Shown here: positions 43,501 through 51,251 of the stretch, piece after piece
Position numbering within the stretch: position 1 is the first letter of the stretch
Layout of the letters: each line of letters opens with the position of its first letter
Source: Clostridia bacterium
GTDB taxonomy: Bacteria; Bacillota; Clostridia; Oscillospirales; Acutalibacteraceae
Length of the DNA stretch: 64,000 bases
Reading direction: 5' to 3'
Assembly: GCA_017466365.1 (NCBI GenBank)
Contig: JAFTUG010000016.1
Span: 248,001 to 312,000 of the forward strand
Position numbers and translations under genes: made by a program
Notes under the pieces: generated by a model
Database searches by the model: none
Told to the model about the DNA's origin: nothing
The model's input: only the letters and a program-made list of their open reading frames with translations

Positions 43501-45687
43501 AGCATTCCCAAGGTATTCCCCGCTGAAAATGTAACTATCAAAGCAAAGTGGGCAGAGCTTTATGACGTTACTTACTATGACGAAGACGGCGTAACAGTTA
43601 TAAAGGCGTTCGTTGACGCAGGTAAGGAAGGCGCAGATATTCCTTCAATCGATAATCCCCAGAAGGAAGGCTACAGATTTATAGCTTGGGAAGGCATGCC
43701 TGCAGATGGCAAGATTCCCGCAAGCGACCTCAAGCTTGTAGCAACTTATGAAGAAATTATCATTCCCAAGTATACAATTACTTATAAGAGTAACGGTGTA
43801 ATTGTTCATACAGCCTCCTATGAGGAAAATGACCCTATCGATGAGTATAATCTCGAAAATGTTGAAGGCAAGACTTTCAAGGGCTGGAATCCTGCTCTTC
43901 CCGATAACATGCTTCCGGAAGACATCACGGTAGAAGCTGTTTGGGAAACCAATACGCATGATATCACTCTTGATGCAAACGGCGGTAAGTTTGAAGACGG
44001 AACAGCTGTATTCACAGATACTCTTGATTACGGAACAGCTCTTTCAGGCAAAATTCCCGCAACACCCAATGCTCCCGAGGGACATGAGTTCGCAGGCTGG
44101 TATGACAGCGAAGGCAACAAAGTAACACTTCCCGACACAATGCCCGATTATGACATTGATGTTAAGGCAAAGTGGGAGCCCAAGGAATATACAATCACAT
44201 TTGATTCAAACGGCGGCAGCGATGTTCCCTCAAAGACATATAAGTATGGCGATAAGGTAACAGCTCCCGCAAATCCCACAAGAGATAACTTCAAGTTTAT
44301 CGAGTGGAGTCCCGCTCTTCCCAATACAATGCCTGCTCGTGATATTACAGTAGTTGCACAGTGGGAAGCACTTGTAGTTACAAAGACACTCACAATCAAT
44401 GCAAACGGCGGCGAATTCGATGACGGATCAGCAGTTAAGACGGAAACTCTTGCAGTTGGCGAAGAGATTAAGGCTCTTCCCGTTCCCGAAAAAGACGGCT
44501 ATGATTTTGCAGGTTGGGTATGGACAAATGAGGAAGGCGAAACAATCGCAGCATGCGAAACAATGCCTGCTCACAATGTAACTGTTACAGCTACATGGAC
44601 TCCCGTTGCAATTCCCGAACATAATGTTGAGTATTTCTACGCAGTTGACGGTGCTCTTTATGATACCCTCACATTTAAGGAAGGCGAAGCAATCGTTCAT
44701 CCCACAGGTCCTGTAGTTGAAGGTCTTACCTTCAAGGGCTGGGCAGATGAAAACGGCAATGCACTTCCTGCAGTAATGGGCAATGAAGACCTCAAAGCTT
44801 ATGCACAGTTTGATGTAAACAGCTATAAGGTTACTTACATTGTTGATGGCGAGGTATATAAGGAATACAGTGTTCTCTATCAGGCTGAAGTTCCCGTTCC
44901 CGTTGATCCTGCAGATTCAGCTACACGTCTCTTTGCAGGCTGGCAGCCCGAAGTAGAATCAACAATGCCCGCACATGACCTTACTTACACAGCTACATGG
45001 GTAGGTGCTCCCGAACCCGATGAATATACAGCAACATACCTCCGTGCAGACGGAACAACACATGCAAAGTATGTTCTTGAAGAGGGCGATGCAATTCCTG
45101 TTCCCGCAGCTCCCCAGAAGTTCGGTTATGTATTCGTAGGTTGGGAACCTGAAGTACCCGCAACAATGCCCGCACACGATATGGTATTTGAACCCCAGTA
45201 CGAAATCGATAAGACATTCGTAACAATCGTTATCGGCGGAACAGTTGTAGCAGGCGGCGTAATCGCAGGCTCAATCATCGGTGCAAACATTGCAGCAATC
45301 ACAGGTATTTCAATCGTTGGCGGAATCATTGTTATCGTTGGTGTTGCTGAACTTATCAAGCATACACACACAGTAACATATATCGTTGACGGCGAGGTAT
45401 ATAAGACCTATAAGGTAGTTGAAGGAACAAAGATTCCCGTTCCCGCTGATCCCGTAAAGGACGGCTTCACATTTGAAGGCTGGAATCCTGAAGTTCCCGA
45501 GAAGATGGGTAACACAGACCTCGTATTTGAAGCAACATGGTCCGAAAAGACTGTTGACGATTCGGCAGATGTTGATGTTGAAATTCCCGAAACAGGTTCG
45601 GTTGCAGGCGGTCTTGCAGCATTCGCAGTAATTTCAGGCGCAGCTGCAGCAGCATATGTAATCACCAAGAGAAAGAAGGAAGACTGA
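37516..45687 (+). CDS. Giant InlB-repeat surface protein with IPETG wall anchor
   Basis: A 2723-residue cell-surface protein. After a signal peptide (residues 1-27) and a non-repetitive N-terminal region (about 28-340), it carries about 28 InlB/Listeria-Bacteroides-type repeats of 60-80 residues, each with xGxxFxGW and MPxxDVxxxAxW, running to about residue 2675. A 526-codon block is duplicated (starts 40378 and 41956). A Gly/Ile/Val-rich hydrophobic stretch (2566-2615) interrupts the last repeats. The end has IPETG (2690-2694), a hydrophobic helix and KRKKED: a sortase signal. The ATG at 37516 has better spacing to AGGAGG (37501-37506) than the one at 37510. Probably a fibrous adhesin or stalk; no sortase gene is in view. 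Confidence 0.9.
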   Translation: MTHLKKSLAMLLALIMMFSSMSVAATAWEPSDDPSDISFTVKFFRESPKDSGNWIETKNAAPGDNVKARVYVKTGFYTYGGDSCFLFDKTFFTADGFVNNKRRDITVNDNYAGPSDDDYGAGEYELQAKGIWKNAANFYQWNEKGDNLLCGPLDYITGEIEGDPSFFDTHDLISHNIEYGSTVTNSKMTDDDWMYEFDFVVNDNTATNTIGNTGEAEVPPYYYSIERTAVDQEDDVVPVDLFINFLKGENGAYRDDNTKNKGMWLWVPEFSTNPGSITTTSEIVFDMGLVDKNGVWYEDTYTTEKGIINKEADLDSVANPTHPEGKVFAYWSTQKPAKGVTQAKASAVAYDYDVQTLYAVWTDIPDVSYTLKEFYMNADGSYPADVEGVQKDAQPNSTVSAPESTDDRFYLDKAKSSFDVVVKADGSSVVNAYYIRNTYNLVYHYEDMAGEQTDTYPVRFGDKLPAFGATPSGEPAKTGYTFLGWTTTENGTTVETLPSVMPAEELHLYPVYEAGETYDFEFIFNAEEGAFADGGKIKRYSYNYLQDVVAPEEPTAPGKRFIGWDNDIPAKADGNKNFNALYEDVLYTVTFMADTDEDGTYETTVSTKNFAYGEKLYTEFAPENYPADAWKLADGTAVTVSDGEDAYTVTESVTLYTVGKDEYPANFYWSEEDLEKGEEPYKTVYVKYEADIPVPEKPEKPGYNFIAWTPDVESGLMMDSTDGKDFVAIFDAKTITVTFDPNEGTCDVTSDSAKYGESIEALPTPSRDGYEFIGWINPDNENVGKGGVSYAVPTEDVTLTAKWEAEEHTITFLDDNGSELGKIEDKTDEEITVPSNLNPPVRKGHKFTGWVNKEGKAVNVPETMPAEDMVLTATWNKLSYEFNADANGGVFDDGTGKIADSILYDAPLSVEQPDWAGHKFLGWAYADDESNTIITLPETMPDKAISIKAVWDTNKHSVKYDANSGVFTNEDGSTTGFREFKDVEYGDQIPKLLEIPTKEGYTFVRWNTDTAYDTMPDTDVTFTAEWEKIPDPEAAEYKIYVSYPNPANPEETLEELVVTDSALPGTSVEVIKAGEDKTADKAHTYEEILAKVTADGIEPNYNNRPEAITVTENGDKIVVAFKLTEYTVEFNPNGGKFGDSEASVIVNGTWGQTVNVPAEPTRRGYTFTGWNKTVPETFTENVVISATWKVQVHNAIFIVNDENGNEIARIPVEYEYGETIVAPVYTAPDGYKFNGWDIPAGAVMGESDMTFTSTLEPITFELSYEISGLPENMSVSAPATQSGFRKGEEAPVAAAPVVKGYEFDGWYNGEDKYDSDGTDTIKMPEDNVVLTGTYTAKYSVITFDANGGEFSDGASKYPVEAQVGAPFIAVPDAPTKDGYKFIGWTDVNGNPTSIPEVFPEEDVTIKAAWSELYDVTYYDADGKVFEQFTDAGVEGAAIPVPENKPVKEGSGFAGWVDADGNPVTVIPKGNVELYPSWSINKHTVTYNAGEGAAFDKETGAPQTITFNDVAYGEAIPAPETNPEKEGFDFVRWTPEAPEAMPDSDLEFVAEWKEIPAPSEATYEIYAVTYNPANPAESFEVLVATGSGIAGETVEVIKSGETSTADKIHTYEELVSALKSNSNEPDYENRTEKTTLAAGKNKILVEFKLTVFEATFNANGGYIVEADGTKKTEKTVTGYYGQPVAIPGDDQLDYEGYDFMGWDKNPAETFTENAVYNATWDIQIHDVDFIIVDENGDEVEIFTESFEYGEEIVAPEYTAPEGYEFNGWGIPEGTKMGEGIPSEFKATLTPIGYKLTYVISGLPADKGVSAPAQVTGLHVGEDVDIAEATQVEGYDFIGWTDDEGNEYFADGTDTINMPASDVVLNGVYTAKEYTITFDSNGAEEISSATYKCDEVVETLPTPTKDGFTFAGWYEGETKVDAGFKMPARNIALTAKWDKEVKYSIITLDANGGQFSNGAPVYPVKAEVGVPFNAVPANPTRKGYDFVGWTDENGNATSIPKVFPAENVTIKAKWAELYDVTYYDEDGVTVIKAFVDAGKEGADIPSIDNPQKEGYRFIAWEGMPADGKIPASDLKLVATYEEIIIPKYTITYKSNGVIVHTASYEENDPIDEYNLENVEGKTFKGWNPALPDNMLPEDITVEAVWETNTHDITLDANGGKFEDGTAVFTDTLDYGTALSGKIPATPNAPEGHEFAGWYDSEGNKVTLPDTMPDYDIDVKAKWEPKEYTITFDSNGGSDVPSKTYKYGDKVTAPANPTRDNFKFIEWSPALPNTMPARDITVVAQWEALVVTKTLTINANGGEFDDGSAVKTETLAVGEEIKALPVPEKDGYDFAGWVWTNEEGETIAACETMPAHNVTVTATWTPVAIPEHNVEYFYAVDGALYDTLTFKEGEAIVHPTGPVVEGLTFKGWADENGNALPAVMGNEDLKAYAQFDVNSYKVTYIVDGEVYKEYSVLYQAEVPVPVDPADSATRLFAGWQPEVESTMPAHDLTYTATWVGAPEPDEYTATYLRADGTTHAKYVLEEGDAIPVPAAPQKFGYVFVGWEPEVPATMPAHDMVFEPQYEIDKTFVTIVIGGTVVAGGVIAGSIIGANIAAITGISIVGGIIVIVGVAELIKHTHTVTYIVDGEVYKTYKVVEGTKIPVPADPVKDGFTFEGWNPEVPEKMGNTDLVFEATWSEKTVDDSADVDVEIPETGSVAGGLAAFAVISGAAAAAYVITKRKKED
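40378..41955 (+). repeat. First copy of a 526-codon internal block in the surface protein
   Basis: Begins at KHSVKYDA and includes a KIYVSYPNPANPEE module, several InlB-type repeats and a FIGWTDVNGNPTSIP repeat. The same order of modules recurs from 41956, showing block duplication followed by divergence. Confidence 0.7.
41956..43755 (+). repeat. Second, longer copy of the internal block
   Basis: Begins at KHTVTYNA and repeats the module order of 40378-41955 (EIYAVTYNPANPAE, then FVGWTDENGNATSIP), with one extra InlB-type repeat inserted around 43125-43330. Confidence 0.68.
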
Positions 45688-45723
45688 TTCTTAACGAATC
45701 ATAATCCCGAATAAAACAAAAAC

Positions 45724-45756
45724 AGGAGCTGTCACAAAAGTGGCAGCTCCTTTAAT
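45724..45756 (+). terminator. Rho-independent terminator of the surface-protein gene
   Basis: AGGAGCTGTCAC pairs with GTGGCAGCTCCT (one wobble pair) around AAAA, followed by TTTAATGTT. A second hairpin (GAGGATG/CATCCTC, 45777-45800) lies beyond and may end the convergent mtaB transcript. Confidence 0.75.
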
Positions 45757-45807
45757 GTTATATTATATAACAAAGAGGATGCACTTTTGTACATCCTCCT
45801 GTTTAGG

Positions 45808-47091
45808 TTAAAGTAATTTACCAATACAATAATCATCATCAACACCGATAATTTTAACGTTTACAATGCCGTGGATATTGCAGTCGCATGTGATTTTTAC
45901 CGGAGTGTAGTTTGCGGTGTAGCCTTGTGCATATCCGTCATGGTATTCTTCAATAAGAACATCAATTTCTTTGCCGATTTGGCTGTTGAGAAAATCGGCT
46001 CTGATTCTGTCGCAGGTCTCGCTCATTACAGCCGCCCTGCGTTCTTTTTCGGCTTTTTCAACCTGATTTGTCATTTTTGCGGCAGGAGTACCGGGTCTTA
46101 CAGAATACGGAAAAACATGAACCTTTTCAAATCCGACCTTTTTAGCAAAATCAAGAGAAGCAATGAAATCTTCCTCTGTTTCGCCGGGAAAGCCAACCAT
46201 TATATCGGTTGTTATGGTTGTGTCGTCAAATGCATGGCGCAGTTTTTGACAAAGCTCAAAATATTCTGTGCTGTCATAGTGTCTGTTCATGCGTTTGAGG
46301 GTGTTATCACATCCGCTTTGAAGTGAAATGTGAAACTGCGGACAGAATTCGGGAATTGCAGAAAGACCATTAATAATTTCATCCGTAATATGGTCAGGCT
46401 CAAGCGAACCGAGACGGACTCTTTTTATTCCGTCAAAAGATGCGGCGAGCCGCACCGCATCAACGATGTTATAATCATATCCCATGCCGTATGCCGAGAG
46501 GTTTATACCGACAAGAACAATCTCCGAAAAGCCGTTCTTTTCAAGCGAGGCAAGCTCATTTTTCAGTTCCTCAAGGGGCTTTGAACGCACTCTTCCCCTT
46601 GCATAGGGTATGATGCAGTAAGAACAAAAACGGTTACAGCCGTCCTCAATTTTAACGCTTGCTCTTGTTCTTTCTCTGAAATTGCTTATGCAGTCTCCTG
46701 CAAAAGCATCACCTGTTTTATGCTCGTCAACGGCAAAAATTCTGCCGCGGTTGTTTATATATTGATTAATATAATCAAAAAGCAAGCGGTTGCTTTTGTT
46801 GCCGATTACAATATCTGCTTCGTCAAGCTTGCCGCTGATTTCAGGGAATGCCTGCGGCATGCAGCCCGTAAGAATAACAATGCTGTCAGGATGCAGCTTT
46901 TTAAATCGGCGTACAGCCTGCCTTGTTTTTCTGTCACTTTCTGCTGTTACGGTGCAGGAATTTATAACATAAATATCGGCATCATCGGAATTGTCGGTTA
47001 TAACGAAGCCGTGGCTCTCAAGGCTTTGTGCCATAGCCTGCGACTCATATTGGTTAACCTTGCATCCGAGTGTATAAAACGCAGCCTTCAT
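45808..47091 (-). CDS. mtaB: tRNA t6A37 methylthiotransferase
   Basis: A radical SAM enzyme that converts t6A to ms2t6A at position 37 of tRNAs reading ANN codons. It has the two-cluster layout of methylthiotransferases: Cys10, Cys46 and Cys77 in the N-terminal UPF0004 domain and the radical SAM triad CNRFCSYC (Cys152, 156, 159). A C-terminal TRAM-like region follows. MKAAFYTLGCKVNQYES is typical of MtaB rather than MiaB. AAGGAGA precedes the ATG. Length 427 aa is normal. Confidence 0.94.
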   Translation of the reverse strand: MKAAFYTLGCKVNQYESQAMAQSLESHGFVITDNSDDADIYVINSCTVTAESDRKTRQAVRRFKKLHPDSIVILTGCMPQAFPEISGKLDEADIVIGNKSNRLLFDYINQYINNRGRIFAVDEHKTGDAFAGDCISNFRERTRASVKIEDGCNRFCSYCIIPYARGRVRSKPLEELKNELASLEKNGFSEIVLVGINLSAYGMGYDYNIVDAVRLAASFDGIKRVRLGSLEPDHITDEIINGLSAIPEFCPQFHISLQSGCDNTLKRMNRHYDSTEYFELCQKLRHAFDDTTITTDIMVGFPGETEEDFIASLDFAKKVGFEKVHVFPYSVRPGTPAAKMTNQVEKAEKERRAAVMSETCDRIRADFLNSQIGKEIDVLIEEYHDGYAQGYTANYTPVKITCDCNIHGIVNVKIIGVDDDYCIGKLL

Positions 47092-47121
47092 AGAATTCTC
47101 CTTAATAAAATATCAAAAAGC

Positions 47122-47150
47122 ATTATAGCAGAAAAAACGGTGATAATCAA
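47122..47150 (-). promoter_or_regulatory. Sigma-A promoter for mtaB
   Basis: Leftward TTGATT (47145-47150) and TATAAT (47122-47127) with a 17-nt spacer, about 30 nt before the mtaB ATG. Confidence 0.75.
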
Positions 47151-47198
47151 TGCTGTTTGCAACATATATTTTATTGGTAAGTGAAAGGGGAGTTTTTT

Positions 47199-48347
47199 AT
47201 GAAAAAGACTATATCTGTATTTCTTGCGGCAATTATTTTACTGTCGGCTTGTTTAACATCGTATGCGGCAGGTGAAACAACACCCGTTGAAATCAAAGCC
47301 AAAGCCGCAGTGCTCATGGACGCATCAACAGGCAAGGTGCTGATGAAATTTAATGAAAATGAAAAGCTGTATCCTGCATCCGTAACAAAAATCATGCCTT
47401 TGCTGCTCGTGTGTGAGGCAATTGACGAGGGAAGAATATCCCTTGGTGATACAGTTACCGTAACAGGAAGCGCTGCTTCAAAGGGCGGCTCGCAGATATG
47501 GCTCAAAGAGGGCGAGCAGATGACCGTTGACGAGCTTTTAAAGGCAACCGCTGTTTACAGCGCAAACGATGCCTGCACGGCTTTGGGGGAATATATAGCA
47601 GGCAGCGATGAGGCTTTTGTTAAAATGCTGAATGATAGAGCGGAACAGCTCGGAATGACAAATACACATTTTGAAAACTGCACGGGTCTTGATGATACAA
47701 CGGAAAATCACCTTACCACCGCTCTTGACGTTGCAATAATGTCAAAAGAATTATTAAAGCATGAGCTGATAATGAATTACACAACTATCTGGATGGATTC
47801 ACTCCGAAACGGTCAGACAGAGCTTGTAAATACAAATAAGCTTGTGCGTTTTTATGAGGGCACAACGGGTCTTAAAACCGGAACAACCTCAAAGGCGGGC
47901 TGCTGTGTTTCCGCAAGCGCAATGCGTGACGGCACACACCTTATAGCCGTTGTTATGGGTAGTGAAAACAGCACTGACCGCTTTGAAACGGCAAAATCAA
48001 TGCTCAACTGGGGCTTTGCAAACTATTCAACCGTAACACCTGTTATTGACAGCTCTCTGATACCGAATGTCGGTGTAATCAACGGTGTGGTTGATGAAAT
48101 CAGCCCTAAAATTCCGCAGGTAAATCCCGTGCTTATTGAAAAAGGCAGGGAGGGGGATATAACTCAGACAATTGACCTTGCGGTTGATGTTGCTGCGCCC
48201 GTTGAGCAAGGGCAGGTACTCGGAACGGTGACCTTCAGGCTCGGAGAAGAAGAAATCGGCGTCTATAATCTGACAGCACCCGATAATGTGCAGAGCCTGA
48301 CCTTCGGAATAATATTCAAAAGAATAATAAAAGCGCTCGCTTCATAA
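47199..48347 (+). CDS. D-alanyl-D-alanine carboxypeptidase (penicillin-binding protein)
   Basis: Trims the terminal D-Ala from peptidoglycan stem peptides. Active-site motifs are SVTK (Ser61, Lys64), SAN (121-123) and KTGTT (226-230), followed by a PBP5-type C-terminal domain. A hydrophobic N-terminus exports it; LLSAC at about residue 18 fits a lipobox, so it may be a lipoprotein rather than a cleaved secreted protein. I chose the ATG at 47199 because AAAGGGGAG lies just before it. There is a short C-terminal hydrophobic tail. Similar to the DacF/DacB type of sporulating Firmicutes. Confidence 0.93.
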   Translation: MKKTISVFLAAIILLSACLTSYAAGETTPVEIKAKAAVLMDASTGKVLMKFNENEKLYPASVTKIMPLLLVCEAIDEGRISLGDTVTVTGSAASKGGSQIWLKEGEQMTVDELLKATAVYSANDACTALGEYIAGSDEAFVKMLNDRAEQLGMTNTHFENCTGLDDTTENHLTTALDVAIMSKELLKHELIMNYTTIWMDSLRNGQTELVNTNKLVRFYEGTTGLKTGTTSKAGCCVSASAMRDGTHLIAVVMGSENSTDRFETAKSMLNWGFANYSTVTPVIDSSLIPNVGVINGVVDEISPKIPQVNPVLIEKGREGDITQTIDLAVDVAAPVEQGQVLGTVTFRLGEEEIGVYNLTAPDNVQSLTFGIIFKRIIKALAS

Positions 48348-48382
48348 ATATCGATTGCAATAATAAATAAAATATGGTAAAA

Positions 48383-48422
48383 TAGATACGGAACAAAACT
48401 ATGCGTTCCGTATCTGTTTTTT
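48383..48422 (+). terminator. Rho-independent terminator
   Basis: Perfect 11-bp stem AGATACGGAAC / GTTCCGTATCT followed by a T-run (48416-48422), downstream of the carboxypeptidase gene. Confidence 0.92.
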
Positions 48423-48474
48423 AATAAAACACCTTATATTTAAAAAATATTTTAATAAATTTTACTTTTAACTG

Positions 48475-48503
48475 TTGCAAAGAATGCATTTATAGGGTAA
48501 AAT
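48475..48503 (+). promoter_or_regulatory. Sigma-A promoter for pgi
   Basis: TTGCAA (48475-48480) and TAAAAT (48498-48503) with a 17-nt spacer, about 45 nt before the ATG at 48548. Confidence 0.72.
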
Positions 48504-48547
48504 ATATTAAATAATCGTTTTTTTATAGTAGGGGTGTAAAGACTGAG

Positions 48548-49885
48548 ATGGCAATAAAACTCAATCTTAATTATGCGGGCGGATATGCCTGCAAAGAAAA
48601 GCTTGAGGCAATGCAGGCTGAAGTTTCAAAGGCTCATGCAATGCTTCACGAGGGAACAGGTCAGGGCAGCGACTTCCTCGGCTGGATAGACCTTCCTGTT
48701 AATTATGACAAGGCGGAATTTGCGGAGATTAAAAAATGCGCCGAAAAAATCAAAAATGATTCAGAGGTGCTGGTTGTTCTTGGTATCGGCGGTTCATATC
48801 TCGGAGCCAGAGCAGCAATCGAATTCGTAAAATCAAATAACTATAATCTTGTTAAGAAGGATACTCCCGATATTTATTTCGGCGGTAACACAATCAGCTC
48901 ATCGGCTGTTGCAGAGCTTATAAAGCTCATAGAAGGAAAGGATTTCTCGATTAACGTTATTTCAAAATCGGGAACCACAACCGAAACAGCCATTGCATTC
49001 CGCATCTTTAAAAAGCTTGCCGAAGAGAAGTACGGCAAGGAAGAGGCGGCAAAACGAATCTACGTAACAACAGACAAATCCAGAGGAGCTCTCAAGGCTC
49101 TTGCAGACAGCGAAGGCTATAAAACCTTTGTTGTACCCGACGATGTAGGTGGAAGATATTCCGTGCTTACCGCTGTGGGTCTTCTTCCCATTGCAGTTGC
49201 AGGAATTGATATAGATGCAATCATGCAGGGCGCTGCAGACGCAAGAGAGGCGTATTCAAAGAATGATGTTCTGTTAAATGATTGCTATAAATATGCGGCA
49301 ATCAGAAATATGCTCTACCGCGACGGAAAGAAGCTTGAAATGATGGCGGCTTATGAGCCTTCAATGACTCTTTGGTGCGAATGGTTCAAGCAGCTTTTCG
49401 GTGAAAGCGAAGGAAAAGACGGTAAGGGTATTTATCCCACTTCTGCGATTTTCTCAACCGACCTTCATTCTCTCGGTCAGTATATTCAGCAGGGAGAAAG
49501 AAGCCTTTTTGAAACGGTTATCTGGGTTAATAATCCCAAGGAAAACGTTGAAATCGAATTTGACGATGTTAACGGAGACGGACTCAACTTTGTTGCAGGC
49601 AAAACCGTTCATTTCGTAAACAGCAAGGCTTTTGCGGGAACCGTTCTTGCACATACAGACGGTGAAGTTCCCAATATCGTTATTGAAATTGAAAATCAGG
49701 ATGAATATACTCTCGGCCAGCTTATTTATTTCTTTGAAAAGGCATGCGGAATTTCAGGCTATATTCTCGGAGTAAATCCCTTTGACCAGCCCGGCGTTGA
49801 GAGCTACAAAAAGAATATGTTCGCCCTTCTCGGCAAGCCCGGTTACGAGGCAGAGAAAGAGGCGCTCGAAGCAAGAATTAAATAA
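48548..49885 (+). CDS. pgi: Glucose-6-phosphate isomerase
   Basis: Interconverts glucose-6-phosphate and fructose-6-phosphate in glycolysis. SIS-type sugar-binding motifs are visible: [26 protein letters not shown] and the C-terminal GxGxYP-like [12 protein letters not shown] region. Length 445 aa is the short Firmicute form. It is followed after 26 nt by a P-loop gene, probably co-transcribed. Confidence 0.95.
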   Translation: MAIKLNLNYAGGYACKEKLEAMQAEVSKAHAMLHEGTGQGSDFLGWIDLPVNYDKAEFAEIKKCAEKIKNDSEVLVVLGIGGSYLGARAAIEFVKSNNYNLVKKDTPDIYFGGNTISSSAVAELIKLIEGKDFSINVISKSGTTTETAIAFRIFKKLAEEKYGKEEAAKRIYVTTDKSRGALKALADSEGYKTFVVPDDVGGRYSVLTAVGLLPIAVAGIDIDAIMQGAADAREAYSKNDVLLNDCYKYAAIRNMLYRDGKKLEMMAAYEPSMTLWCEWFKQLFGESEGKDGKGIYPTSAIFSTDLHSLGQYIQQGERSLFETVIWVNNPKENVEIEFDDVNGDGLNFVAGKTVHFVNSKAFAGTVLAHTDGEVPNIVIEIENQDEYTLGQLIYFFEKACGISGYILGVNPFDQPGVESYKKNMFALLGKPGYEAEKEALEARIK

Positions 49886-49911
49886 AATTACTATACAGGA
49901 GGATTTTTAAA

Positions 49912-50328
49912 ATGGTAAAACTTATTATCGGCAACAAAGGTTCAGGCAAAACAAAGAGACTCATCGAACTCGTAAATAACGCTGTTGAAAAGTCAAACGG
50001 CAATGTTGTTTGCATTGAAAAAGAAAGACTTCTCACTTATGATGTAAACTACAGAGCAAGACTTGTTGAAACAGATCATTATAAGGTATCAGGCTATGAT
50101 GCATTCTACGGTTTCCTTTGCGGCATCGTTGCAGGCGACCATGACATTACAGATATTCTTGTTGACGCTACTCTTAAGATTGGCGGCAGAGATTACGAAG
50201 CTCTCGCAAACTTCCTCGAGAAGGTTTCAGAGCTCAGCAAGATTGCAGAGCAGGATATTACATTCACCGTTTCCTGCGATGAAAGCGATATTCCCGCAAG
50301 AGTTTTCGATTTCTGCGAAAAAATCTGA
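49912..50328 (+). CDS. Small P-loop nucleotide-binding protein (hypothetical)
   Basis: A 138-residue protein whose first segment is a Walker A loop: LIIGNKGSGKT (Gly7-Thr14). No clear Walker B is seen; ITDILVDATLKIGG could supply the acidic strand. AGGAGG precedes the ATG. It lies between pgi and the yceD promoter. The family is not recognised beyond the P-loop; a small ATPase or nucleotide-dependent switch is possible. Confidence 0.65.
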   Translation: MVKLIIGNKGSGKTKRLIELVNNAVEKSNGNVVCIEKERLLTYDVNYRARLVETDHYKVSGYDAFYGFLCGIVAGDHDITDILVDATLKIGGRDYEALANFLEKVSELSKIAEQDITFTVSCDESDIPARVFDFCEKI

Positions 50329-50347
50329 ATTTAAATCAAAATTTTAG

Positions 50348-50376
50348 TTGACAAATTGCGCCATTGAATATATAAT
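50348..50376 (+). promoter_or_regulatory. Strong sigma-A promoter for yceD-rpmF
   Basis: Perfect TTGACA (50348-50353) and TATAAT (50371-50376) with a 17-nt spacer, about 30 nt before the YceD-type ATG at 50406. Confidence 0.9.
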
Positions 50377-50405
50377 ATTTTGTGCGTGATTTTAGGTGTA
50401 AATTT

Positions 50406-50900
50406 ATGATATTGGATTTAGAACCTATTTTTAACACTGAAGGAATGGTTAAGCAGTTTGATTATGAGCTTGACCTTTCGGAGCAGGAGCTTAACGGCTC
50501 GAAGCCTTTCGCTTCTCCGGTAAAAATCAGCGGCCATGCAGGCAACTATACTGGCATAGTTGAACTCCATGCGACTGCGGATTTCACTCTTGAAACCGCT
50601 TGCGACCGTTGCGCAAAACCGATTTTGCTTCCGCTCGCAACCAAAATTTTCCACACGCTTGTTACAAGTCTTAATGACGAAACAAACGATGAGCTTATGC
50701 TCGTCAATGAGCTTCGCTTTGATCTTGATGCGCTTGTTACCGAGGATATTTTCCTTGACCTTCCCTCAAAGCTTCTTTGCAGCGAGGATTGCAAAGGCAT
50801 GTGTCCGAAGTGCGGTGCAGATTTGAATGCAGGCTCATGCAGCTGCGAAAAAGAGGTTGACCCGCGTCTTGCGGCGCTTAAGCAGCTTTTAGATAACTAA
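50406..50900 (+). CDS. YceD/DUF177-family protein
   Basis: A 164-residue protein of the DUF177 family, found next to the L32 gene in many bacteria and linked in bacteria and plants to 23S rRNA accumulation. The C-terminal Cys cluster (CSEDCKGMCPKCG) probably binds zinc. I chose ATG at 50406, with AGGTG about eight bases upstream; the GTG at 50382 is just after the promoter and unlikely. It leads rpmF by 52 nt. Confidence 0.88.
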   Translation: MILDLEPIFNTEGMVKQFDYELDLSEQELNGSKPFASPVKISGHAGNYTGIVELHATADFTLETACDRCAKPILLPLATKIFHTLVTSLNDETNDELMLVNELRFDLDALVTEDIFLDLPSKLLCSEDCKGMCPKCGADLNAGSCSCEKEVDPRLAALKQLLDN

Positions 50901-50952
50901 AATAAAAACCCCGAGGGTTTAATAAAGCACAAAATTAAGGAGGTGCTTAAGT

Positions 50953-51135
50953 ATGGCAGTACCCAAGAGAAGAGTTTCAAAGGCAAGAAGAGACAAGAGA
51001 CGCTCCAACGTATGGAAGATGTCTGCTCCCCAGCTTGAAAAGTGCTCAAACTGCGGTGAGTACAAGAGAACTCACAGACTTTGCCCCGAGTGCGGTTATT
51101 ATAACGGCAAGCAGGTAGTTGTTAAGGAAGCATAA
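50953..51135 (+). CDS. rpmF: Large ribosomal subunit protein bL32
   Basis: A 60-residue basic ribosomal protein starting MAVPKRRVSKARRDKRRSN. It is the zinc-binding C+ form, with Cys31-Cys34 and Cys44-Cys47 pairs. AAGGAGGTG precedes the ATG. Co-transcribed with the DUF177 gene and closed by a terminator. Confidence 0.97.
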   Translation: MAVPKRRVSKARRDKRRSNVWKMSAPQLEKCSNCGEYKRTHRLCPECGYYNGKQVVVKEA

Positions 51136-51150
51136 GTCAAAGTTAGCTTT

Positions 51151-51188
51151 AAACGGAGAAACTTCGTAAAGAGGTATTCTCCGTTTTT
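51151..51188 (+). terminator. Rho-independent terminator of yceD-rpmF
   Basis: AAACGGAGAA (51151-51160) pairs with TTCTCCGTTT (51177-51186), with a T-run overlapping the end. Confidence 0.85.
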
Positions 51189-51207
51189 GCTTTTTTATTG
51201 CAAAAAG

Positions 51208-51246
51208 AAACAGCTTGTATCAGATTAAGATACAAGCCGTTTTTAA
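51208..51246. terminator. Hairpin terminator, probably bidirectional
   Basis: GCTTGTATC pairs with GATACAAGC (51213-51237); A-rich on the left and TTTTT on the right. It lies at the 3' end of the minus-strand membrane-protein gene and resembles the hairpin at 6511-6541. Confidence 0.75.
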
Positions 51247-51251
51247 TATAT

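Noticed and set aside
38820-45540. Many similar DNA units, considered as CRISPR or satellite repeats
   Set aside because: Unit lengths vary, there are no spacers, and all units keep one reading frame with InlB-type protein motifs.
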